A stretch of 8,471 nucleotides of DNA from Deltaproteobacteria bacterium (lineage in GTDB: Bacteria; Desulfobacterota; Binatia; Binatales; Binataceae): assembly GCA_021799555.1 (NCBI GenBank), contig JAJZAG010000159.1, positions 1 to 8,471 on the forward strand, in the 5' to 3' direction. Positions 1 through 6,075 of this stretch are shown here, one piece after another. Under the pieces are notes generated by a model. The model was not told where the DNA came from. It saw only the letters and a list, made by a program, of their open reading frames with translations, and searched no databases. The position numbers and the translations under genes are program-made. Within the stretch, counting starts at the first letter, position 1, and every line of letters starts with the position of its first letter.

Positions 1-515
1 CCAGCGCGGCCAGCGTTATAGTTACGAAGGCCGATATGGACGAGCCCTTTGAGAAACGTGCCGGTGGTCAGGATCACGGCGTCGGCCTCGAAAACTTCGC
101 CGATTTGCGATTCTACGCCGCGTACGCGGCGGCCCTCGACAATCAAGCGCTCAACACTCGCCTGTCGCACTGCCAAATTGGGCGTCGATTCGAGAACGCG
201 CTTGCTGCGAGCGCGATAGGCGGCTTTGTCAGCTTGAGCGCGCCGCGCACGCACCGCAGGGCCCTTGCGTGTGTTGAGAATGCGGAACTGGATACCGGTT
301 TCGTCGATCGCAAGGCCCATCTCGCCGCCAAGCGCATCGATTTCGCGTACCAGGTGGCCTTTGCCAATTCCGCCGATTGCCGGGTTACATGACATCTGAC
401 CTATATGGTCGAGGTTGAGCGTCAGCATCAAAGTGCGCGCGCCCATCCGAGCAGCGGCAAGCGCGGCCTCAATTCCGGAGTGTCCGGCGCCGACGATGAT
501 CACGTCGTACTTCAT
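1..515 (-). CDS. mnmG: MnmG (GidA), tRNA uridine 5-carboxymethylaminomethyl modification enzyme, 5' part only
   Basis: FAD-binding subunit of the MnmE-MnmG complex, which modifies U34 in the wobble position of certain tRNAs in the cytoplasm. Reading the minus strand from the ATG at 515 gives 171 complete codons and then runs off the left edge; the family is usually about 620 residues, so roughly the first quarter is present. Visible features are the N-terminal Rossmann dinucleotide motif GAGHSG (residues 9-14), the family block CNPAIGGIGKGHLVREIDAL (43-62), GIQFRILN (74-81) followed by KGPAVRARRAQAD (84-96), and TGTFL (151-155) followed by HIGLRNYNAGRA. No good Shine-Dalgarno precedes the ATG, but the protein starts exactly where the family does. 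It lies 183 bp downstream of mnmE on the same strand, consistent with co-expression. The identification is secure from sequence blocks; completeness cannot be judged here. Confidence 0.96.
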   Translation of the reverse strand, partial: MKYDVIIVGAGHSGIEAALAAARMGARTLMLTLNLDHIGQMSCNPAIGGIGKGHLVREIDALGGEMGLAIDETGIQFRILNTRKGPAVRARRAQADKAAYRARSKRVLESTPNLAVRQASVERLIVEGRRVRGVESQIGEVFEADAVILTTGTFLKGLVHIGLRNYNAGRA

Positions 516-601
516 TGCAAAGAAAGCAGGATTATTGCGCGCCGCGGCGCCGCGCGCAAAGCGGAGGATGGCGAGGGAGATGACGGAGTAATAATCCTCA
601 T
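512..601 (-). CDS. possible 29-codon upstream ORF overlapping the mnmG start
   Basis: On the minus strand an ATG at 601 opens a 29-codon frame whose TGA (514-512) overlaps the mnmG ATG as ATGA, the geometry typical of translational coupling. The predicted peptide begins MRIITPSS, has an Arg/Ala-rich centre and ends with the hydrophobic stretch AIILLSLQ. It contains the GC hairpin at 535-559. No Shine-Dalgarno is visible upstream and no family is recognised. It could be a leader peptide coupling translation into mnmG, or chance in a short GC-rich spacer; chance is more likely. Confidence 0.15.
   Translation of the reverse strand: MRIITPSSPSPSSALRAAPRRAIILLSLQ
528..598. repeat. 9-bp inverted repeat flanking the mnmG leader hairpin
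   Basis: AGGATTATT at 528-536 is the exact reverse complement of AATAATCCT at 590-598, with 53 nt between them. In the mnmG transcript the two arms could pair as an outer, AU-containing stem around the leader. They lie at the start of the possible upstream ORF and close to the mnmG start. Because positions 535-536 are shared with the GC hairpin, the two structures are partly exclusive. Function is unproven. Confidence 0.3.
535..559 (-). promoter_or_regulatory. GC-rich hairpin in the mnmG leader
   Basis: A perfect 8-bp stem, TTGCGCGC (535-542) against GCGCGCAA (552-559), closes a 9-nt loop. In the mnmG direction it ends 19 nt before the start codon and is followed by a moderately T-rich stretch (TAATCCTGCTTTCTTT). 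It could act as an attenuator or weak terminator between mnmE and mnmG, or block ribosome access. The T-run is interrupted, so a strong intrinsic terminator is unlikely. A second 9-bp inverted repeat (528-536 with 590-598) shares two bases with this stem and would compete with it. Confidence 0.4.
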
Positions 602-676
602 TCGCGGGTCATGATGCGTGCACAGACGCGCAAACATCGTGACGCGCTTTCCTCTCGCGCAGGGAGAATGCCTTTA

Positions 677-690
677 AGATTTTAAAATCT
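677..690. repeat. 14-bp perfect AT palindrome after mnmE
   Basis: AGATTTTAAAATCT is a perfect palindrome in an AT-rich island of an otherwise GC-rich region. It sits 8 nt beyond the mnmE stop codon in the mnmE-mnmG spacer. It could be a protein-binding site or part of an AT-rich promoter for mnmG, but no matching -35 hexamer at proper spacing was found. It is too AT-rich to be a typical intrinsic terminator. Confidence 0.35.
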
Positions 691-698
691 ACAAAATG

Positions 699-2072
699 TT
701 ATTTGCCGATACAGAATTCTCTGAAGATCGCGTCGAGCACATCCTCGCCAGTTACTGCGCCGGTGATTTGCGCAAGCGCGTCAGACGCGGCGGTCAGATC
801 GACCGCGGTTATTTCCGGCGGCATCCGCGCGAGTACGCTTTCGCGCGCGGCGCGCAGCGCAGTTAGCGCGCGATCGAGCGCGTCGCGGTGGCGCTCGCGC
901 GAGATTGCAAGGTCGCCCGTGCCAACGGGCTTGCTCAGCTCTGCAATCGTGCGCGTAAGCTCGTCACGCAAGGGGCCAAGGCCGTCCCCGCTCCTGGCCG
1001 ATATCGCGAGAATCGGCACCGCGATCCCAGCCTCGCGTAGCGCCGCGGGTAGCGTTACCTGCGGGAGGTCCGACTTGTTCAGCAGTACGATTCCTATGCG
1101 CCCCGCGCATAACCGCGCGACCGCGATGTCCGCGGCGTCGAGGGGGCGCGAGGAATCGAACATTGCAATGACCAGGTCGGCCTCAGCGAGCGCGCGGCGC
1201 GAGCGCTCCATACCGAGACGCTCGACCTCGTCGCCACCATCGCGGATTCCAGCAGTATCGAGCAGGCTGAGTACGTAAGGTCCGAGCTGAACCCGGTCCT
1301 CGATCACGTCGCGAGTCGTGCCGGGAATCGCGGTAACGATCGCGCGGTCGGCTCCGAGCATCAGGTTGAGCAGGCTCGATTTGCCGACATTGGGCTTGCC
1401 GATAATCGCCGCGCGCACGCCGTCGCGAATCATGCGGCCTCGCACAAAACTGTCGTGCAAAACAACAACATCACCGATCGCACGGTCGATCTGCTCTACA
1501 ATCGCATGTCGCGACGGTATTGCGATGTCCTCCTCGGAAAAATCGATCATCGCTTCGAGATGCGACCGGGTAGCAATGATTTTGGCCCGCAGATCGGCGA
1601 TTTTCTCCGATAAGAGACCCGAAAGCTGCGCTATCGCCTGCTGGAGAGCAGATTCGTTCGTCGCAGATACGAGGTCGGCGATCGCCTCAGCCTCCGCGAG
1701 GTCAATTCGGCCATTGAGGAAAGCGCGACGACTAAATTCGCCTGGCTCAGCCATCCGAGCCCCGTGCGAAATCGCCACAGTGATGATTCGACGCGCCAGG
1801 TAGGCACCACCATGGCAGTGCAGTTCCGCAACGTCTTCGCCAGTGAAAGATCGAGGCTTGGGAAACATCACGCCCATTGTACGGTCCAAATGCGCTCCGG
1901 TGACCGGGTCGATCACATCTCCTATTACCAGCTCACGTGGTTTACCCTCGCGCCGGGGATGCCAAATCGCACGGAGGATCTCGAAAGCGCGAGGCCCCGA
2001 GAGCCGGATAATCGCGACCGCACCGACGCCCGGCGCTGTCGCGAGAGCTACGATTGTATCGGATGAATACAT
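699..2072 (-). CDS. mnmE: MnmE (TrmE), tRNA-modifying GTPase
   Basis: GTPase partner of MnmG in cytoplasmic tRNA U34 modification; the family uses a folate one-carbon unit and is activated by G-domain dimerisation. The 457-residue length is normal. The N-terminal folate-binding domain starts with DTIVALATAPGVGAVAIIRL (5-24) and carries SFTGED (75-80), CHGG (86-89) and EPGEFSRRAFLNGRIDLAEA (109-128). The inserted G domain has G1 GKPNVGKSS (225-233), the PGTTRD switch (250-255), G3 DTAG (272-275), G4 NKSD (332-335) and G5 SARSGDG (358-364). The C terminus ends FCIGK, with the family's conserved Cys at 454. All key motifs are intact. The ATG at 2072 matches the family N terminus, although no strong Shine-Dalgarno precedes it. 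It is the first gene of the minus-strand mnmE-mnmG pair and diverges from rpmH. Confidence 0.98.
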   Translation of the reverse strand: MYSSDTIVALATAPGVGAVAIIRLSGPRAFEILRAIWHPRREGKPRELVIGDVIDPVTGAHLDRTMGVMFPKPRSFTGEDVAELHCHGGAYLARRIITVAISHGARMAEPGEFSRRAFLNGRIDLAEAEAIADLVSATNESALQQAIAQLSGLLSEKIADLRAKIIATRSHLEAMIDFSEEDIAIPSRHAIVEQIDRAIGDVVVLHDSFVRGRMIRDGVRAAIIGKPNVGKSSLLNLMLGADRAIVTAIPGTTRDVIEDRVQLGPYVLSLLDTAGIRDGGDEVERLGMERSRRALAEADLVIAMFDSSRPLDAADIAVARLCAGRIGIVLLNKSDLPQVTLPAALREAGIAVPILAISARSGDGLGPLRDELTRTIAELSKPVGTGDLAISRERHRDALDRALTALRAARESVLARMPPEITAVDLTAASDALAQITGAVTGEDVLDAIFREFCIGK

Positions 2073-2097
2073 CGCGTCGTCAGGTTAGCATCGCGCC

Positions 2098-2115
2098 GAC
2101 CGTCCATGAACGGTC
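2098..2115. repeat. 6-bp dyad GACCGT-N6-ACGGTC in the mnmE upstream region
   Basis: A perfect inverted repeat, GACCGT and ACGGTC separated by six bases, lies 26 bp upstream of the mnmE start codon. It could be an operator-like site or a small hairpin in the mnmE 5' leader. No other copy with the same geometry was noticed, so its role is open. Confidence 0.25.
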
Positions 2116-2359
2116 ATGTAGCCCTCGCCTCGGCGGACCTCAGGATACCACGCGACGCTCAACTACTCAGCTCGTCCTGCCGTTACTGCCGTCTGCAGGC
2201 GAGGCTGAGGTTGACGATCTTGCCGATTCAAATCGCCGTCGGGATGGCTTGCCCCGAGGGTCGCGGTGTGGTTCGATGGCGGCTGCGGGATTTTGCGGAG
2301 TTGTACTTTTATGCCGCCACCCGTAAAGCTCGAAAATCCCAAGCGCCAGAACGCTGGCT

Positions 2360-2369
2360 CTTTATAAAG
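2360..2369. repeat. 10-bp AT palindrome just upstream of rpmH
   Basis: CTTTATAAAG is a perfect palindrome ending 13 bp before the rpmH start codon. It includes TATAAA, a 5/6 match to a -10 box, but no -35 lies at the right spacing and transcription from it would begin almost at the start codon. It may instead keep the translation start of rpmH unstructured. Weak evidence. Confidence 0.2.
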
Positions 2370-2382
2370 TTGGCTCCGATCG

Positions 2383-2541
2383 ATGAAAAGGACCTACCAG
2401 CCGCACAATCGCCGCCGCAAACGAACGCACGGATTTCTAGCCCGGATGGCCTCGCCCGGCGGCCGGGCCGTTTTGAAGCGCCGCCGCGCCAAGGGGCGCA
2501 AGCGCCTGACCCCAACGATTCCACGCAAACAGCCGGGCTGA
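2383..2541 (+). CDS. rpmH: 50S ribosomal protein L34
   Basis: Small, highly basic protein of the large ribosomal subunit that binds 23S rRNA. The 52-codon frame starts MKRTYQPHNRRRKRTHGF and continues LARMASPGGRAVLKRRRAKG, an unmistakable L34 signature (family form MKRTxQP...HGFxxRMxTxxGRxVLxxRRxKGRxxL). The usual length is about 44-46 residues; here roughly ten extra residues (about 43-52, TPTIPRKQPG) follow the conserved core, giving a basic, Pro-containing tail. No good Shine-Dalgarno is seen before the ATG. It heads the plus-strand operon rpmH-rnpA-yidD-yidC-khpB, an order conserved in many bacteria. The stop lies 17 bp before rnpA. The whole gene also lies inside an open stretch of the rnpA reading frame. 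Confidence 0.97.
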   Translation: MKRTYQPHNRRRKRTHGFLARMASPGGRAVLKRRRAKGRKRLTPTIPRKQPG

Positions 2542-2558
2542 ACCGTTCACACGCCGCG

Positions 2559-2918
2559 ATGAGCTTCGGGGCTGCCGACCGGCTGCATCGAAGCGCGGAG
2601 TTTCTCCGCCTTCAGCGCCGTGGTCTTCGCGTTGCTGCGAAACACTTTGTGCTTTATGCGGGAAGAAGCGACTCGGATGACCCTGCCCGCAAGCGGCTCG
2701 GAATCACGGTTTCGCGCCGGATTGGTAACGCCGTGGTGAGAAATCGCGTCAAGCGCCGGGTGCGCGAATGCTTCCGGCTGATCCTGCGCGAACGGCTCGA
2801 TGACGGGATGTCCATGCTGGTAATCGCCCTTGCGGGTGCTGGAAATCTCGGACAGACGGCTATCAATTCCGAGCTTCTGACTGCTACTTTGAATCTCGCA
2901 GGAAAGCGGCCACGCTAA
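2559..2918 (+). CDS. rnpA: Ribonuclease P protein component
   Basis: Protein cofactor of RNase P, which with the catalytic RNA removes 5' leaders from precursor tRNAs. The 119-residue product has the N-terminal core DRLHRSAEFLRLQRRG (7-22), the substrate-contact region HFVLYAG (29-35), and the diagnostic basic RNR helix: KRLGITVSRRIGNAVVRNRV (45-64) continuing KRRVRECFR (65-73). The length is typical. The ATG at 2559 gives a normal N terminus, although no Shine-Dalgarno precedes it; translation may be coupled to rpmH, whose stop is 17 bp upstream. The frame stays open far upstream, through the whole of rpmH to about 2106, so an extended start cannot be excluded, but the extra residues do not resemble RnpA. 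The stop overlaps the yidD start as TAATG. Confidence 0.96.
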   Translation: MSFGAADRLHRSAEFLRLQRRGLRVAAKHFVLYAGRSDSDDPARKRLGITVSRRIGNAVVRNRVKRRVRECFRLILRERLDDGMSMLVIALAGAGNLGQTAINSELLTATLNLAGKRPR

Positions 2919-3244
2919 TGAAGCTTTACCTCGGACATCCAGACAGCATCTATCGACTCGCCGCACGAATGATTGCGGCGATTGCAGGCGCAATCGCACT
3001 CGCAATCATCGCGATTTACCGGGCGGTTCTTTCGCCGATGCTTGTCGCGCTGTTCGGGCGCGCGTGCCGCTTTGAGCCGAGCTGCTCGAAATATGCCGAG
3101 CTCGCGATCATGCGTCATGGAATCGTGCGCGGGGGAGCGATGGCAGCGTGGCGCCTTGCGCGATGCCATCCCTATGGCGCGCATGGCTTTGATCCGGTTC
3201 CCACCTCGGCTGGCGCAACCGCAAGAACCTCAGGAAGAATCTAA
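2918..3244 (+). CDS. yidD: YidD, membrane protein insertion efficiency factor
   Basis: Small inner-membrane-associated protein thought to help YidC-dependent and Sec-dependent insertion of membrane proteins. The 108 residues contain a hydrophobic segment (about 18-34), then the family motifs IYRAVLSP (33-40), CRFEPSCSKYAELA (50-63), HGIVRG (67-72), RLARCHP (79-85) and GFDPVP (90-95). The three conserved cysteines C50, C56 and C83 are present. The ATG at 2918 overlaps the rnpA stop by one base (TAATG), favouring translational coupling; an AGGA lies rather far upstream (2900-2903). An internal ATG at 2969 (Met18) would give a length closer to some homologues and cannot be ruled out. The stop directly abuts the yidC start codon. 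Confidence 0.95.
   Translation: MKLYLGHPDSIYRLAARMIAAIAGAIALAIIAIYRAVLSPMLVALFGRACRFEPSCSKYAELAIMRHGIVRGGAMAAWRLARCHPYGAHGFDPVPTSAGATARTSGRI
3232..3237 (+). promoter_or_regulatory. Shine-Dalgarno deciding the TTG start of yidC
   Basis: AGGAAG lies 7 nt before the TTG at 3245. The ideal spacing, and the protein beginning immediately before the first membrane segment, support the rare TTG as the real yidC start. The site is inside the last codons of yidD. Confidence 0.75.
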
Positions 3245-4954
3245 TTGGACTCGAGTCGCGTACTGATTGCCGTAATCCTGTCGCTCGGACTGATCTTTGC
3301 TTACCAGGAATTGGTTCTGAAGCGGCTTTATCCGCCGCCGACCGGCGAGATTGCTGCCGGAGGTGCGAATTCAGCCACCGAAACTCCCCTTCCGGGCGCA
3401 AGCGCCTCGGCGTTCCCTTCGCCCGCATCTCAAGCGAGCGCGGCATCGGCGACACAGGCCGCGACCATGGCGGCGACAACACCCGGCGCAGCGCTTACCT
3501 CAGGTGGATCGGCTGGCCCGCCCAAGACAATCGTAATCGATACTCCGCTTTATATCGCCAAGTTGACGACGTTGGGCGCGCGGCTTTCGAGCTTCACACT
3601 CAAGAACTACGCCGCCTCGGCAACACGCGGAAGCGGGCCTTATCAAATGGTCCCGCAAGATGACGCGCGCTATCCGCTGGGCGTGATACTCGCTCGGAGC
3701 GGCACGCCGGCTAACGATTCCGCGCTCGAGTACGCCTGCGCGGGACCGGATCGGTTAGATGTGCCCGCGAACGGAAATGTGGTAATCGATTGCACCGCGA
3801 AGGCTGCCGACGGAACCACGATCGACAAGGCGCTCGAGTTTCGCGGCGCCTCGTATGCGTTCGCGATGAACGTCGCGGTCAAGGACGGCCCTAAGCTCGA
3901 CGGAATCGGACTTGCCATGAGCGAGCCAATGACCGCGCATGAGGGCTATCGCGACGTTCCCGCGGTGCAGGCGGACGTGCACGGCAAGGTGATCAGCGAT
4001 TACGAATCGACGCTCAAGAAGGGCGCGCCAGCGGCGGAAGGCCGGATCGTTTACGCGGGTTTCGGCGATCGCTATTTTCTGTCCGCATACCTGCCGCGGG
4101 ATCCAAGGGTAGGCGTGCTGACAATCGCGCTCGAACCCGGGGATAACGCGTTCGCGCGAATCCTGTTTCCCGCCAGCCAGACGCTGTCGGCTGATGTGTA
4201 CATGGGACCCAAGCTGCTCGAAGCGCTCGAGGCGGTCGATCCTGCGCTCAACAAATCAATCGATTTTGGTTGGACGGGAATTCTCGCGCTGCCGTTTTTG
4301 CGCGTCCTCAAGCTGTTTCACCCGCTCGTACCGAACTGGGGATGGGATATCGTCCTGTTGACTCTGGCACTGCGGGTCCTGTTGCTGCCAATGTCGATCA
4401 AGAGTCAGCGCTCAATGATGAAGATGCAGCGGCTGGCGCCGCAGATGGAAAAGATCCGCGAGAAATTCAAAGACGACAGCGAGCGCCAGCAGAAGGAGAT
4501 GGTCGATCTCTACAAACGCAATCACGTCAATCCGATCGGTGGATGTCTGCCGATGGCGATCCAGTTCCCAATCTTCATCGGGCTGTACGAAGCTCTGCTC
4601 AACGCCGTCGAGCTGCGCCACGCGCCGTTCGCGCTGTGGATTCGCGACCTCTCGGCGCCCGACTGCTTTCCGATTTCGTGGATGCCCAAGCTGCCGCTGA
4701 TGCAATGTCACGGGTTACCGGTGCTAGTGCTGCTGATGGGAGCGAGCACTTTTTTGCAGCAGTGGATGGCGCCAACCTCGCCGGACCCGAATCAGCAGCG
4801 GATGATGATGCTGACGCCAATTATCTTCACCGTGATGTTCGTGAATTTTCCAGCCGGACTCTCGCTATACTATTTTGCGTCGAATGTGCTGGGCGTCGTC
4901 CAGCAGGTTTTTCTCAACCGCGAATTCAAAACCTATAGCCCCGCTACTGCATGA
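3245..4954 (+). CDS. yidC: YidC, membrane protein insertase (long Gram-negative form)
   Basis: Inner-membrane insertase and chaperone of the YidC/Oxa1/Alb3 family. The 569-residue protein has an N-terminal membrane segment (about 6-20), an Ala/Ser/Pro-rich linker (about 35-92), a periplasmic P1 domain (about 95-335), and the conserved C-terminal core. That core includes the strictly conserved Arg in the hydrophilic groove (R377, in LALRVLLLP), the cytoplasmic coiled region QRSMMKMQRLAPQMEKIREK (388-407), NPIGGCLPMAIQFPIF (429-444), ELRHAPFALWIRDLSAPD (456-473), FLQQWMAPTSPDPNQQRMMM (503-522) and FPAGLSLYYFASN (535-547). The start is TTG, directly after the yidD stop and preceded by AGGAAG. 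The loop after DLSAPD is longer than in E. coli and carries C474 and C488. The stop overlaps khpB as ATGA. Confidence 0.98.
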   Translation: MDSSRVLIAVILSLGLIFAYQELVLKRLYPPPTGEIAAGGANSATETPLPGASASAFPSPASQASAASATQAATMAATTPGAALTSGGSAGPPKTIVIDTPLYIAKLTTLGARLSSFTLKNYAASATRGSGPYQMVPQDDARYPLGVILARSGTPANDSALEYACAGPDRLDVPANGNVVIDCTAKAADGTTIDKALEFRGASYAFAMNVAVKDGPKLDGIGLAMSEPMTAHEGYRDVPAVQADVHGKVISDYESTLKKGAPAAEGRIVYAGFGDRYFLSAYLPRDPRVGVLTIALEPGDNAFARILFPASQTLSADVYMGPKLLEALEAVDPALNKSIDFGWTGILALPFLRVLKLFHPLVPNWGWDIVLLTLALRVLLLPMSIKSQRSMMKMQRLAPQMEKIREKFKDDSERQQKEMVDLYKRNHVNPIGGCLPMAIQFPIFIGLYEALLNAVELRHAPFALWIRDLSAPDCFPISWMPKLPLMQCHGLPVLVLLMGASTFLQQWMAPTSPDPNQQRMMMLTPIIFTVMFVNFPAGLSLYYFASNVLGVVQQVFLNREFKTYSPATA

Positions 4955-6036
4955 GTATGAGCGACCCAATCGAAATCACCGCCGCGACGGTGGAAGAAGC
5001 GATCAAGCAGGCGCTGGCCGAGCTCGGCGCGCCCGAAGAAGATGTAACGATCGAGGTGCTCGCGACTCCGCGCTCCGGCGTTCTGGGCCTCGGCGCGCGC
5101 CCGGCCAAGGTGCGCGTGACGCGCCGCCCTGCGCTTGCGGCGACCTCGGGCGTTCAGTCGCCGCCGCCGGCGCCGCCGGTCAGGCAGACGCAGTCCGCAC
5201 ATCCGCCGGCGCAACCACGACCGCCAGAGCCGCTGCGGCAGGAATCACGGGATGACGAACCGCGCCGCGAAGAGCGCTCCGAAGAGCGTAGTGCGGACGA
5301 GCGCCGTGGCGCCCGCCCGCAACGCCCGGAACCACGCCGGCAGCCGCGCGAGGAAGCGGCAGCGCGCGCCGAAAACCGCGGTGCCAACAGCGACGAAAAT
5401 CCCGATGCGCCGCACCGCACCGCCGATCTCGACGAGCAGGCGCGCGAGGCGGCGGAGATTCTTTCGCGAATCCTAGAATTGATGGGCGAAAAGGCCGACG
5501 TTGTCCGCGCGCCCGAAACCGAACCGGACTCGCTCGAACTCGAAATCAAGGGCGATGGCTCAGGAATCCTCATCGGCCGCCACGGCCAGACGCTCGACGC
5601 CCTCGAATACGTCGTCAATCGGATCGCGGCGCGCAGAATCCGCGACGCGGTTCCGATCATGCTCGAAACCGAAGCGTATCGCGCGCGCCGCCGCCAGCAA
5701 CTGCATCGCATGGCGCTCTCAATGGGCGAACGGGTCAAGCGCGAGCACGCGAGCGTGATGCTTGAGCCGATGCCGCCGCGCGACCGTCGCGTGATCCATC
5801 TGGCGCTGAAAGAGGATCCGATGCTGACGACGCGATCGTCAGGTGACGGCTTTCTGCGCGCGATCGAGATCGTGCCGGTCGGAACGTCGCGCCGCGATCG
5901 CGGGGGCGATGGGCCGCCGCCAGGACCGGGCCGCGGACGCCGTCGGGAACGCGAGCGTGAAAAGCCGCGCGAACGCAAAAACGACGCAATCGGCGAACAG
6001 GGCGGCTTCAAACACGGCCAAAAAAGAATCGTGTAG
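4951..6036 (+). CDS. khpB: KhpB (Jag/EloR), KH-R3H domain RNA-binding protein
   Basis: Cytoplasmic RNA-binding protein commonly encoded just after yidC; in Gram-positives it pairs with KhpA and affects cell elongation and sRNA/mRNA metabolism, while its role in Gram-negatives is less clear. The 361 residues show a Jag-N domain (about 7-56; TVEEAIKQALAELG, then GVLGLGARPAKVRV), a disordered Pro/Arg/Glu-rich linker (about 66-160), a KH domain with its GxxG loop GRHG (209-212) inside GILIGRHGQTLDALEYVVNR (205-224), and an R3H domain with R279-x3-H283 in DRRVIHLALKEDP. A basic Gly/Pro/Arg/Glu tail (about 313-345) ends GFKHGQKRIV. The ATG overlaps the yidC stop as ATGA; a second ATG at 4957 is an alternative start. 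It appears to be the last gene of the operon. Confidence 0.95.
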   Translation: MSMSDPIEITAATVEEAIKQALAELGAPEEDVTIEVLATPRSGVLGLGARPAKVRVTRRPALAATSGVQSPPPAPPVRQTQSAHPPAQPRPPEPLRQESRDDEPRREERSEERSADERRGARPQRPEPRRQPREEAAARAENRGANSDENPDAPHRTADLDEQAREAAEILSRILELMGEKADVVRAPETEPDSLELEIKGDGSGILIGRHGQTLDALEYVVNRIAARRIRDAVPIMLETEAYRARRRQQLHRMALSMGERVKREHASVMLEPMPPRDRRVIHLALKEDPMLTTRSSGDGFLRAIEIVPVGTSRRDRGGDGPPPGPGRGRRREREREKPRERKNDAIGEQGGFKHGQKRIV

Positions 6037-6048
6037 CGCCACTCCCGG

Positions 6049-6075
6049 CGCCCTGAATCCATCCCTTTCAGGGCG
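6049..6075. terminator. hairpin between convergent khpB and the GNAT gene
   Basis: A perfect 9-bp stem, CGCCCTGAA (6049-6057) with TTCAGGGCG (6067-6075), closes a 9-nt loop. It begins 13 nt after the khpB stop and lies in the 73-bp gap between two converging genes, where a shared terminator is expected. Neither side is followed by a T-run, so it is not a canonical intrinsic terminator. It may stop transcription with Rho or simply protect 3' ends. Confidence 0.5.

Larger units (their letters stand above)
2073..2382. promoter_or_regulatory. divergent intergenic region between mnmE and rpmH
   Basis: This 310-bp spacer must hold the start signals of both the mnmE-mnmG unit (minus) and the rpmH operon (plus). 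I see no DnaA-box cluster, so nothing supports an origin here. For mnmE the best candidate is an extended -10, TGGTATCCT on the minus strand (complement of 2142-2150), with a poor -35; it would give a leader of about 65 nt containing the dyad at 2098-2115. For rpmH only weak hexamers are seen, such as TTGTAC (2301-2306) with TAAAGC (2324-2329) at 17-nt spacing. CCTCGCCT (2123-2130) can pair with 2197-2204, and ACCTCAG (2137-2143) with 2205-2211; these two stems cross and so exclude each other. No small gene is supported. Confidence 0.5.

Noticed and set aside
36..614. Small plus-strand frames in the first 600 bases
   Set aside because: They are opposite mnmG, whose minus-strand translation matches the family block by block, or lie in its leader with no supporting signals.
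703..1803. Two long plus-strand frames inside mnmE
   Set aside because: Ser/Arg/Ala-rich shadow frames opposite a gene with all MnmE GTPase motifs.
2054..2326. 90-codon frame spanning the mnmE start and the divergent spacer
   Set aside because: No Shine-Dalgarno or recognisable motif, and it covers the region that must hold promoters; judged a chance open frame.
2073..2382. Replication origin near rpmH and mnmG
   Set aside because: These genes often lie near oriC, so I looked for DnaA boxes (TTATCCACA-like) and AT-rich unwinding repeats and saw none in this spacer.
4270..4938. 222-codon frame inside yidC in another frame
   Set aside because: Overlaps the most conserved YidC core, has no recognisable domain and is Ala/Asp/Arg-rich, as expected of a GC shadow.
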